Shown piece after piece: positions 23,536 through 31,622 of a DNA stretch of 43,260 nt (within the stretch, counting starts at the first letter, position 1; each line of letters opens with the position of its first letter). The stretch lies in assembly GCA_004293675.1 (NCBI GenBank), contig READ01000037.1:1-43260 (forward strand). Direction: 5' to 3'. The DNA comes from Betaproteobacteria bacterium (lineage in GTDB: Bacteria; Pseudomonadota; Gammaproteobacteria; Burkholderiales; Casimicrobiaceae). A model generated the notes under the pieces. It was not told the DNA's origin and made no database searches. It saw nothing but the letters and a program-made list of their open reading frames with translations. The translations under genes and the position numbers were made by a program.

Positions 23536-24264
23536 TTATCCTTCGTCAGCTCGATCAATCGACTGAAGGACGATCCGAATCAACATTTGCATCTGTCGTT
23601 CGATACTTTGCTGATCGCCCTTGAGCAGCCGTGACACTGCCATTCCGCGAAGCGTCGAGACACCAAAATCACGAATCAGCGCTGCGCGCTCACGGCCGAT
23701 ACCTTTGCTGGTCAATAGCGCTTCCCACTCCACGTCGAAGCGGCTGTTGTGCAGGTGCAGTGCGGCGTTAACTAGCGCGCCCAACGTCGGGCTGCGGCGC
23801 GCGGCCAGCGACAGTTCCATGAGTGCGGTGTGATCGCTTGATTGCGTCCACACGTAGGACTTATTGAGAATGGCCAAGATGCGATCGCCAATGCTCACTG
23901 ACGTGTCAACGTCGTCGTGATAGTAGGACTGCAAGTCCTCAAAGATGGCGGTGATGGCAGCCACCATCAGCGCGTCTTTGCTTCCAAAGTGGTAGAGCAA
24001 TGCCGCGCGGGAAATATTCACTCGCTCGCAGATCACGGACAGCGTGGTGCCCGCGTATCCCAGCTCGGCCAAACAGGTGCGAGTGGCGCGCAGAATGTTT
24101 CTCGTGGTTTCCGCAGTCATTTCCGCATTGGTGCGGACGCCAGCTTTTGTCCGTGCTGGCGTGCTCGGTGATTGGGCGTCGGACGGCGTTCGCCCAGCTT
24201 TGCGAGCGGGCGCTTTAGCGCGCACTGCCTTGCGCGCGTTGGTCGGAGTGAGCGTTGGGATCAC
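23536..24264 (-). CDS. TetR family transcriptional regulator
   Basis: This 242-residue one-domain-plus-ligand regulator has the helix-turn-helix TTLSVICERVNISRAALLYHFGSKDALM around residues 76-103, a clear TetR N-terminal domain. The first 48 residues are an Ala/Lys/Arg-rich tail starting from a GTG codon without a visible ribosome-binding site. An ATG at 24120 would give a 194-residue protein, the usual size, so the tail is uncertain. The gene lies upstream of, and on the same strand as, the TonB receptor, symporter and GH3 genes and probably controls them. An inverted repeat 13 bases upstream of the GTG suggests autoregulation. Confidence 0.9.
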   Translation of the reverse strand: MIPTLTPTNARKAVRAKAPARKAGRTPSDAQSPSTPARTKAGVRTNAEMTAETTRNILRATRTCLAELGYAGTTLSVICERVNISRAALLYHFGSKDALMVAAITAIFEDLQSYYHDDVDTSVSIGDRILAILNKSYVWTQSSDHTALMELSLAARRSPTLGALVNAALHLHNSRFDVEWEALLTSKGIGRERAALIRDFGVSTLRGMAVSRLLKGDQQSIERQMQMLIRIVLQSIDRADEG

Positions 24265-24277
24265 GTCAAGGAAACAC

Positions 24278-24301
24278 TTTACTTACTACACGGTAAGTAA
24301 G
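24278..24301. promoter_or_regulatory. Candidate TetR operator
   Basis: TTTACTTAC (24278-24286) and GTAAGTAAG (24293-24301) form a 9-6-9 inverted repeat with one mismatch, immediately upstream of the TetR gene. The size and position are what an autoregulatory TetR operator would have. I did not find a second clear copy upstream of the TonB receptor gene. Confidence 0.6.
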
Positions 24302-24414
24302 TTTATTTCCCGAGCGATTGTTTGCGCTTGAGGTTAAACCCTAAGCGGTGAAAAAATGCACGATAGATTTATGCGGCAGCGCAACATTGACGCCGCCGCC
24401 AAATGCGCTCTGCG

Positions 24415-25863
24415 CTACAGAATCTCTGCTGCGTAATCAGCCAAGCGCGACCGCTCACCACGCTGCAGCGTGACATGTCCGCCGTGCTCCCAGCCTTTGA
24501 AGCGATCGACCACGTAGGTCAAGCCCGATGAGCCTTCAGACAGATACGGCGTGTCGATCTGGGCGATGTTGCCGAGGCAGACGACTTTCGTGCCGGGGCC
24601 TGCACGAGTGACCAAAGTTTTCATCTGCTTGGGCGTTAGGTTCTGCGCCTCGTCAATGATCAAGAGTTTGTTCAGAAACGTTCGGCCTCGCATGAAGTTG
24701 AGGCTTTTGACTTTCACCCGCGAACGAATGAGCTCGTTGCTGGCCGCCCTGCCCCATTCACCGGCATCGTTATCCGCACCCATGAGCACATCCAAGTTGT
24801 CCTCTAGCGCGCCCATCCATGGCGTCATCTTTTCTTCTTCGGTTCCGGGCAAGAAACCGATGTCTTCACCCACCGGAACCGTCACGCGAGTCATGATGAT
24901 TTCGTTGTAGATTTTTTGATCGAGGGTGAGCTGCAATCCGGCGGCGAGCGTCAACAGTGTTTTGCCGGTGCCTGCTTGCCCCAGCAAGGTGACGAAATCA
25001 ATATCGGGATTCATCAACAAATTGAGCGCGTAGTTTTGCTCACGATTGCGGGCGGTGATTCCCCACACTGCGTTTTTGTGATGACCGAAATCACGTAGCG
25101 TTTGTAACGTGGCGATCTTGCCTTCAACGGCGGTGACCCTGGCATAGAAAGGCGTATCAACCTCGGTGTAAACGAATTGATTGATCAAGAGCTTAGGCAC
25201 AATCGGCCCGCTAATTTTGTAGAACGTCGAGCCGCCCTGTTGCCAGCTCTCCACGCCTTTGCTGTGCTTCTCCCAAAAGTCTGCGGGCAGCTCCATCATG
25301 CCGGTGTAGAGCAGATCGGAATCCTCGAGCACTTTGTCGTTGAAGTAGTCCTCAGCGTCTACGTCGAGCGCACGGGCTTTGATGCGCATGTTGATGTCTT
25401 TGGACACCAGCACGACGTGGCGCTTGGGTTCTTTCTTTTTGAGGTGCAAGCACACAGCGATGATCTCGTTGTCGGCTTTGCCCGGGGCGAACGATGCAGG
25501 AAGTTCTACCGAGAGCGTTTCCGTCTGCAGAAACAAGCGGCCCGTAGCCGCACCCCGCGACGCTACGTTGAGCGGAATACCGTCGGAGATTCCGTTTTCA
25601 AAATCGGTGACGAGCTCATCGAGGAATCGTGACACTTGACGGGCGTTGCGATTGACTTCAAACGTGCCCTTCTTGTTGTTGTCCAGCTCTTCGAGCGTGC
25701 AAATCGGCAGAAAGATGTCGTGTTCTTCGAAACGATAAATCGATGTCGGGTCGTGCATCATCACGTTGGTGTCGAGCACAAAGAGCTTGGTGGCGATCTT
25801 TGCGGGACGAGCTTTTCCAGAGCGGGATGCAATGGAGACAACGCGCGATTTAGTTTGCGTCAT
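24415..25863 (-). CDS. PhoH family protein with N-terminal PIN domain
   Basis: This 482-residue protein combines a PIN-type ribonuclease domain and a PhoH ATPase domain, the PhoH2/YlaK arrangement implicated in RNA unwinding and cleavage. The PIN domain begins KLFVLDTNVMMHDP near residue 27 and contains further acidic residues (ELDNNKKG, DNEIIAVCLHLKK, VSKDINMRIKA). The PhoH part has a Walker A motif LGQAGTGKTLL near residue 300 and Walker B LLIIDEAQNLTP near residue 395. The ATG at 25863 has AAAGG seven bases upstream. The open frame upstream of it has no family match. It stands alone between the TetR locus and the dockerin cluster and shows no operon partner. Confidence 0.94.
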   Translation of the reverse strand: MTQTKSRVVSIASRSGKARPAKIATKLFVLDTNVMMHDPTSIYRFEEHDIFLPICTLEELDNNKKGTFEVNRNARQVSRFLDELVTDFENGISDGIPLNVASRGAATGRLFLQTETLSVELPASFAPGKADNEIIAVCLHLKKKEPKRHVVLVSKDINMRIKARALDVDAEDYFNDKVLEDSDLLYTGMMELPADFWEKHSKGVESWQQGGSTFYKISGPIVPKLLINQFVYTEVDTPFYARVTAVEGKIATLQTLRDFGHHKNAVWGITARNREQNYALNLLMNPDIDFVTLLGQAGTGKTLLTLAAGLQLTLDQKIYNEIIMTRVTVPVGEDIGFLPGTEEEKMTPWMGALEDNLDVLMGADNDAGEWGRAASNELIRSRVKVKSLNFMRGRTFLNKLLIIDEAQNLTPKQMKTLVTRAGPGTKVVCLGNIAQIDTPYLSEGSSGLTYVVDRFKGWEHGGHVTLQRGERSRLADYAAEIL

Positions 25864-26438
25864 GGATGACCTTTGGGCGAGGATTGCAGGAGGAGTGAAA
25901 TAGCACGCGGCGGCGGCACCGGCGACGCGTTGCCGCGCGCAGCGGGCAAGGGCTTTTGCAGGAAATAATCGTGACGGGGGCTCGCGAAATGAGCCTTGCA
26001 AGCTGCGCCCGCACCCGACAAAGTTCGGATCGAGGCACGCGTCGCGAAGAGGCTATGGCAAGTTGCCAACGCTAGCGAATCAACAAAAAACGAGTCATGC
26101 ACTAAATGTAGCGATTTTTCTGGCGAGCCAGCACTAGATATTGTGGTTTGGTGAATTAGCGACGCGGTTTGTTGGATTTGCGCCGTGGGGATCAACCAAC
26201 TTGGACTCTGATAATTAGCTATATCAATGAATGCCCTAATAAATATGGGATAAAACTACGTTTATTAAGTTCTCATAAAGTAACAAATATTCTATTAAGC
26301 CCATATTTAATAAGGCATTGGTTGAAATAGCTAATAGAAGACTTTGGATTTGTCGCTGTTACACACATTTTTAATGACAATGGCATAAACTGTGGCGAGC
26401 TCCCCAACGATTCCGGCGCACCCGGCACCGCAAAGCGC
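25864..26438. other. Intergenic stretch with AT-rich foldback
   Basis: These 575 bases separate the divergent PhoH and sugar dehydrogenase genes. The first 300 bases are GC-rich with no supported gene; minus-strand frames here have no family match. Bases about 26205-26380 are markedly AT-rich and contain the 35-bp-arm inverted repeat at 26215-26334. The promoter of the dockerin cluster presumably lies between the foldback and 26439, but I cannot point to a convincing -35/-10 pair. Confidence 0.6.
26215..26334. repeat. 120-bp AT-rich inverted repeat (foldback)
   Basis: Arms of 35 bases at 26215-26249 and 26300-26334 match in inverted orientation at 30 of 35 positions by my count. The outer ends are ttagctat/atagctaa and the inner ends aaatatggg/cccatattt. 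A 50-base AT-rich loop separates them. It lies about 100 bases upstream of the sugar dehydrogenase gene. It may be a small foldback mobile element, a transcribed structured RNA, or a regulatory structure. Confidence 0.82.
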
Positions 26439-28781
26439 ATGCATCAAATTAAGCTCACCTCAACGGCACGCGTCATCCATCGAATCGGCCAAGTCGCTCG
26501 CGCTGCGTTGCTCGCTTGCATCACAGCATTGAGCGCGACCGCAACGGCGCAAACGCCCACGCTGCCGCCGGGCTTTTCGAGTTCGCTCGTCGCGCTGGTG
26601 TCGCAACCGACCGCCATCGCGTTTTTGCCTGACGGCCGCATGCTCATCACGTCTCAGACCGGCGGTGTGTTTTTGTGGAATCCCTTAACCGCCACCGTGA
26701 CGCCAAGTATCGCGCTGGCCATCAACACGGGCAACCCGATCTCCGGCGACACCCGCCCTTTGGTGTGCAGCACCAGCGAAGGCGGCATGCTGGGCGTGGC
26801 CGTCGATCCCGATTTCAGCAACAACAACTACATCTATCTGTTCTACACGGCGCGAAACGGTGCTAGCAGCTGCGCCAACGTGAGCTACGGCACAACGACC
26901 TACAGCGCGGTCGGTCAGCGAGCCAATCGCGTTTCACGCTTCACGTTTAACACCACCACCAACGTCATCAATCCCGCCGAAACGGTGCTCATCAACGGTA
27001 TGCCCGCACGCGGCGGCAATCACAACGCGGGTGACTTGCATTTCGGAAGGGACGGCTTTCTCTACGTCTCAATCGGCGACGGCGGGCAAGACTGGTCGTC
27101 GGCCGCAAACCGCGGTGGCGGCGCGGGCAGCAACATCGCATCGCGCGACAAAAACGTGCTCACCGGAAAGATTCTGCGAGTCACGCGCGATGGCGATATC
27201 CCAGCAAGTAACCCATTCCAGGGCGCAGGCACGGGCCGCTGCAACGTCACCGGCACCCACTCAGGAAGCGATCACTGTCAGGAAACCTATGCCTGGGGAC
27301 TTCGAAATCCGTTTCGTTTTGCAATGGACCCGAACGCGGCTGGCACGCGGTTTTTTATCAATGACGTCGGCCAAGGCGCCAAGGAAGAAATCGATGAAAG
27401 CTCAGCGGGCGCAGATTACGGTTGGCCGTGTCGAGAAGGAAGCGTTGGCAACGGTGCCGTGACCTGTAATCCGACGCCGCCAAATATGATCGGGCCGTAT
27501 TTCGACTATGGCCGAAGCGCCAATCAGGGCGTGGCGCTCGGAAGCTGCACGTCAATCACCGGCGGAGCGTTTGTGCCCGGTGGCGTGTGGCCCGCGAGCT
27601 ACAGCGGCAAGTTTCTGTTCGCGGATTACGTGTGCGGTGGTGTGTTCTCAATCAATGGCAATACACCCGGCGGGCTTGGGCCAGGCAGTAGCAGCAACAT
27701 GGCGGCAACATTTGCAAGCAGTCTGGGCAACAGCAGCGCCACATCACTTCGATTCGGCCCCAATGGCCCCAATGGGCAAGCGCTTTACTACACGAGCTAC
27801 GTCGGCAGCAGCGACGGTGTTTACAAAATCGTCTACAACGATCCTGTAGCCAACATCACCTCCCCTTCCGCCGGTGCAGAATTCTCAGTCGGGCAAAACA
27901 TCACCTTCACTGGCAGCGCCGTTGATGGCTCGGGCAACAGTATTCCGGCCAGCGCTCTGAGCTGGGAAGTCGTGAAGTTTCACGACACCCACACCCATCC
28001 GGTCATCGGTCCAGTCAGTGGAGCGAGCGTGAACTTTACCGGGCCCGAGCCTGAGGATTTCGACGCCACCAACAACACGTACTTGCAAATTACTCTCACC
28101 GCCACCGATGGTTCGGGTCGGAGCGCGAGCGTCAGCCGCATCATGCAGCCGAAAAAAGTGACGCTGCAACTGCGAACGGTTCCGCTCGGACTTAAAGTGC
28201 GCGTTAACAATCAACCCTTCACCACCTCGACCACCAGCAATTTGACCGCCTGGGCGGATTGGCAACTCAACGTCAACGCTCCGCCGCAAAACCTAGGCAC
28301 CAGCGGCTACCGATTTGCCAACTGGTCAGATGGGGGCGCTATCGCGCATACCTACACCGTGCCCAACAACGTCACCAGTACGCAGCTCGCCGCGACCTAC
28401 ACGGCAGGAGCGTTCGTACCGAATCTAGACGCCGACAACAACGGCGCGATCGACGCCGTCACTGACGGCATTTTGATCACCCGCTATCTGATGGGCTTTC
28501 GCGGCGCTGCGCTCACCTCCGGCAACGTCGTCGGCGCAAACGCTGAACGAAGCGACCCAAACGCCATCGCAAGCTTTCTCGACGGCATCATCAATCAACT
28601 CAACATCGACGCCGTCGGTGGCGCGGGTAGCGGTGGCGCGAAAGCCACCACCGACGGGCTGCTCATCATGCGCTACCTGCTGGGCTTGTCCGACGCACCG
28701 CTCATCAACGGTGTTCGGGCTACGGGCTCAACGCAAAGCGCAACCGATGTATTAAACACGCTGAACGGCTTGTTGCCGTAG
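26439..28781 (+). CDS. Secreted PQQ-type sugar dehydrogenase with C-terminal dockerin-like module
   Basis: This 780-residue protein has a signal peptide (long basic start, ALLACITALSATATA) with cleavage near residue 37. Residues about 42-470 form a glucose/sorbosone dehydrogenase beta-propeller: FLPDGRMLITSQTGG, GMLGVAVDPDFSNNNYIYLFYT, then GNHNAGDLHFGRDGFLYVSIGDGG with the predicted catalytic base His195, WGLRNPFRFAMDP, and DYGWPCREG. These enzymes oxidise aldoses with PQQ; CAZy family AA12 is related. Residues about 475-655 are Ig-like and beta-rich linkers (one NITSPSAGAEFSVGQNITFTGSA domain). Residues about 662-780 hold two dockerin-like EF-hand repeats (LDADNNGAIDAVTDGILITRYL; ATTDGLLIMRYLLGL). 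It heads the + strand cluster of module-bearing proteins. Confidence 0.9.
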   Translation: MHQIKLTSTARVIHRIGQVARAALLACITALSATATAQTPTLPPGFSSSLVALVSQPTAIAFLPDGRMLITSQTGGVFLWNPLTATVTPSIALAINTGNPISGDTRPLVCSTSEGGMLGVAVDPDFSNNNYIYLFYTARNGASSCANVSYGTTTYSAVGQRANRVSRFTFNTTTNVINPAETVLINGMPARGGNHNAGDLHFGRDGFLYVSIGDGGQDWSSAANRGGGAGSNIASRDKNVLTGKILRVTRDGDIPASNPFQGAGTGRCNVTGTHSGSDHCQETYAWGLRNPFRFAMDPNAAGTRFFINDVGQGAKEEIDESSAGADYGWPCREGSVGNGAVTCNPTPPNMIGPYFDYGRSANQGVALGSCTSITGGAFVPGGVWPASYSGKFLFADYVCGGVFSINGNTPGGLGPGSSSNMAATFASSLGNSSATSLRFGPNGPNGQALYYTSYVGSSDGVYKIVYNDPVANITSPSAGAEFSVGQNITFTGSAVDGSGNSIPASALSWEVVKFHDTHTHPVIGPVSGASVNFTGPEPEDFDATNNTYLQITLTATDGSGRSASVSRIMQPKKVTLQLRTVPLGLKVRVNNQPFTTSTTSNLTAWADWQLNVNAPPQNLGTSGYRFANWSDGGAIAHTYTVPNNVTSTQLAATYTAGAFVPNLDADNNGAIDAVTDGILITRYLMGFRGAALTSGNVVGANAERSDPNAIASFLDGIINQLNIDAVGGAGSGGAKATTDGLLIMRYLLGLSDAPLINGVRATGSTQSATDVLNTLNGLLP

Positions 28782-28798
28782 GCGCGCCCGAAGCTTGA

Positions 28799-28995
28799 CC
28801 TAGGGAGACGCTGATCAAATGCCCATCGAACATCGCATCCTTGGACTTGGGCCCGGTCGTAAACTTGCGACCAGCGGGTCGCCGCTGCATCGAAAATGCT
28901 CGCTATAGCCCCGCTATGCCTCGCATTTGTCGATTTCGCACTCGATCCCAATCCAAGGCGCGCTGCTCGCGGGATTTAATCAGCGTCTCCCTAGG
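28799..28995. mobile_element. 197-bp MITE-like element
   Basis: Perfect 17-bp terminal inverted repeats, cctagggagacgctgat at 28799-28815 and its reverse complement at 28979-28995, bound this non-coding segment. Beyond the termini the two halves remain roughly complementary (ccttggacttggg against ccttggattggg; an internal pair atgctcgctatag and ctatgcctcgcat), so the whole element folds on itself. The ends can be read as GGGAGACG to CGTCTCCC flanked by TA, which would fit a TA target duplication as in some IS5-related elements; that reading is inference. It sits between the sugar dehydrogenase and GH9 genes. Confidence 0.82.
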
Positions 28996-29062
28996 CGGCG
29001 GCTAGACTCGGCCCATTGTTATCGCAGCACACACACACAACTATTTTTGGGCACTTTTAGAC

Positions 29063-31603
29063 ATGCAGTGGACGACACGACCGATAGCAAGCACCCTTTG
29101 CACGCTAGCGATGGCTGGATGGGGTCTTCTCACGCCGCCAACCGCCGCACAGCCGGTTCAACCACCCTGCCCGATTTTGCCGTCGCTTGCCGCTAGCGCC
29201 GGTGCGCAAAACAGCGGCGAACGCTTAACAGTCGATGGACTGCTGCTGAGCCGTTACGCTGCCGGGCTGCGTGGCAATGCATTGGTCGCTGGTTCGGGCT
29301 TGCAACCGTCGAACGCGACGGCCGTTGAATCCTTCATTGCTGCGCGAACCGGCACGAGTCTTGATTGGGATGGCGACCTAGCCTTCACCCCGCGTGACGC
29401 CACCCTCATCGCGCGCCGCATGGCGGGTTTGCGCGGTGATGCACTGGCCGCTGGTTTGCCCGCTGGGGGCGCTCCTCGCACCACAGCGCAAGTGTCGGAC
29501 TTTATCGCCGGCAACTGCTACACCGAGGGTAGCGGCTACGCGCGCGCGCTGCAGCTTGGTTTGTATTTTTACGAAGGGCAAGAATCGGGAGCGCTGTCGC
29601 CGGGTAATCGCGTGCCTTGGCGCGGGCCGTCACACCTTGACGACGGCGCCGATGTCGGGCGCGATTTAAGCGGTGGCTGGTACGACGCGGGTGACCACTG
29701 GAAGTCCAACCTGACCATGGCCTACTCCGGTGCCATGCTCGCCCTGTCGCGCATCAACTTCCCCTTGGCTTATCAGCGCGCCGATCAAAACAGCGCGCTG
29801 ATCAATAGCCTTCGCCACGTTAACGACTACTTTCTCAAAACCATCAACGACCCCAACCCCGGAAGCACGACCAATTTTAGCGGCTACGAAATCGCCATAG
29901 ATATTGCGGGCAAATCCGATGACGGCAATCCCGCAGAACCCAGCCCCAATCTGCATTCAGTGTGGACGGGCGCTGAACTGACAGACGGCTTTACCGTGCG
30001 GCAAACGCTTCGCGTCAACACGACCGTGCGCGGCCCAGACGTAGCTGCCGCCATGGCTGCGTCGATGGCGGGCGCGGCTTGGGTGCTGCACGCCCAGGGC
30101 GACAGCAGCAAAGCTGCCACCTACCTGACGACGGCGCGCAAACTCTTTGCATACGCCCGAGCCTACCCTTTTGATGCCGCATCAACAACCTCGGGGGGTT
30201 TCCCGCGTGCGCTTACGCCGTCGGGTGCGTTGTTTCAAGTGGGCTACCGTGCTCCCAATGCGACCAGCGGCCTGATGCTGGCCGCCGCGATGTTGTTTCA
30301 AGCAGAAAACACATCGGGTCTCGGTAATGCGGCCAACGCCGCCGCGTATTTAAATTTCGCAACGGATGTGATTTCAAACCCAACGAGCTACGGCTTCGAT
30401 GCCACGTGGGATGTATCTGCGTGGTGGCGAGAAACCGGTTCGGGCAACACGATGTTCCCCGCCCTTCAGCTCTGGCTCGCCCTGCAGCCCGCAAACACCA
30501 CCATTCAGAATCAAGCCTCGTTTCTGCGCACCTACCTCGATAAATGGCGATTGGCCAGCCCCAGCCAGGCTGACGGATATCGAGTCACGCCCGGCGGCTT
30601 GGCTTACCGCAATTCGTTGGGCGACAGTTTTCTACTGCAAAACAACATGAACACCACCGCCGTTGCCGCCGCCTACGGTCTGCGCAGCGGTCAGACGGTG
30701 TATTACACGTGGGCGAAAACACAGCTTGATTACGTACTCGGCGGCAACCCAGCGGGCCGCAGCTATGTAGTGGGCTACGGCAGCAACTGGCCAAAAAAGC
30801 TTCATCACCGCGGCGCTTCGGGCAGCTGGACGGGCTTTGACGGCATCACCCCCGGCAAGCCCGGTTATCAAGAGTTTGACCGGCACACGCTGTTTGGCGC
30901 GATGCCCGGTGGCCCCAAACGTGACGACAGCTTTGCCGATGATCGCACCCACGCTCACTCCGAGCCAGGCCTTAATTTCAGCCCCGGTCTGATCGGCGCA
31001 CTGGCCGCAGTGGTCAGTGAAGAATCAAACGTTGGCGCGATTGACTCGTTTTTGCCGACACCCAGTTCCAATCTGCGCAACACCTCCACCGATTGGGCCA
31101 CCACAGATCGAGAGTTTTTTGCCGAGGCACGCTTAGCCGGCAGTTCAACTACCCACGTTTCGGTAGATCTAAAAATCAATAACCGCTCACGCTGGCCCGC
31201 GCGGATCACCACCACCAACAAGCTGCGCTTCTTTTTCGCGCTCAACGCTGGCACCAGTGTGGGAGATCTGACGGCCACCGTCTCCAACGGACCACCGAAC
31301 GTGTCCGTCGGATCACCTACGCTACTTCGCGCTGGTATCGGCTACGTCGACGTCGACTTCACTGGCGAACGCTTATCGCCGCATTTCGTTTGGCAGGCAC
31401 GCTTAGTGCCGGTGACACCGCCCAAGACAGGTTCGCCCGATACGTTGTACGTGCGCAGCGCGACTCTGCGCCTGGCGTTCGCTTCGGGTAAGGGCATTGG
31501 GCTCACCGCACATTCACTTGCGGGCACGAGTACCACCAACATCATTCAGCCGCTCATCGCGGTGTATGAGAGCAACACACTGGTTGGCGGCGTTGTACCT
31601 TAA
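29063..31603 (+). CDS. Secreted GH9 endoglucanase with N-terminal dockerin-like module and CBM3-like tail
   Basis: This 846-residue predicted cellulase has a signal peptide at residues 1-30 (ending PPTAAQ). Residues about 36-152 are a dockerin-like double repeat bracketed by Cys36 and Cys152. The first repeat has lost its calcium loop (SGERLTVDGLLLSRYAAGLRG); the second is LDWDGDLAFTPRDATLIARRM. Residues about 155-655 are a GH9 (alpha/alpha)6 domain: GGWYDAGDHWKS with catalytic Asp208/Asp211, the KKLHHRGASG loop with His581/His582, and SEPGLNFSPGLIGAL with the predicted acid Glu634. Residues about 670-846 resemble a CBM3c domain (VDLKINNRSRWPARITTTNKLRFFF, then YVDVDFTGERLSP). GH9-CBM3c is a known processive endoglucanase layout, though the dockerin position is unusual. 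Confidence 0.92.
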   Translation: MQWTTRPIASTLCTLAMAGWGLLTPPTAAQPVQPPCPILPSLAASAGAQNSGERLTVDGLLLSRYAAGLRGNALVAGSGLQPSNATAVESFIAARTGTSLDWDGDLAFTPRDATLIARRMAGLRGDALAAGLPAGGAPRTTAQVSDFIAGNCYTEGSGYARALQLGLYFYEGQESGALSPGNRVPWRGPSHLDDGADVGRDLSGGWYDAGDHWKSNLTMAYSGAMLALSRINFPLAYQRADQNSALINSLRHVNDYFLKTINDPNPGSTTNFSGYEIAIDIAGKSDDGNPAEPSPNLHSVWTGAELTDGFTVRQTLRVNTTVRGPDVAAAMAASMAGAAWVLHAQGDSSKAATYLTTARKLFAYARAYPFDAASTTSGGFPRALTPSGALFQVGYRAPNATSGLMLAAAMLFQAENTSGLGNAANAAAYLNFATDVISNPTSYGFDATWDVSAWWRETGSGNTMFPALQLWLALQPANTTIQNQASFLRTYLDKWRLASPSQADGYRVTPGGLAYRNSLGDSFLLQNNMNTTAVAAAYGLRSGQTVYYTWAKTQLDYVLGGNPAGRSYVVGYGSNWPKKLHHRGASGSWTGFDGITPGKPGYQEFDRHTLFGAMPGGPKRDDSFADDRTHAHSEPGLNFSPGLIGALAAVVSEESNVGAIDSFLPTPSSNLRNTSTDWATTDREFFAEARLAGSSTTHVSVDLKINNRSRWPARITTTNKLRFFFALNAGTSVGDLTATVSNGPPNVSVGSPTLLRAGIGYVDVDFTGERLSPHFVWQARLVPVTPPKTGSPDTLYVRSATLRLAFASGKGIGLTAHSLAGTSTTNIIQPLIAVYESNTLVGGVVP

Positions 31604-31622
31604 CCGTAAACAGGAGACACCG

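Noticed and set aside
25860-26195. Minus-strand frames upstream of the PhoH start
   Set aside because: The PhoH start with AAAGG at 25863 is convincing; the frames beyond it have no family similarity.
31497-31622. Longer start for the beta-helix protein overlapping the GH9 gene
   Set aside because: The ATG at 31623 has a strong AGGAG and is followed directly by a signal peptide; the extension would bury it.
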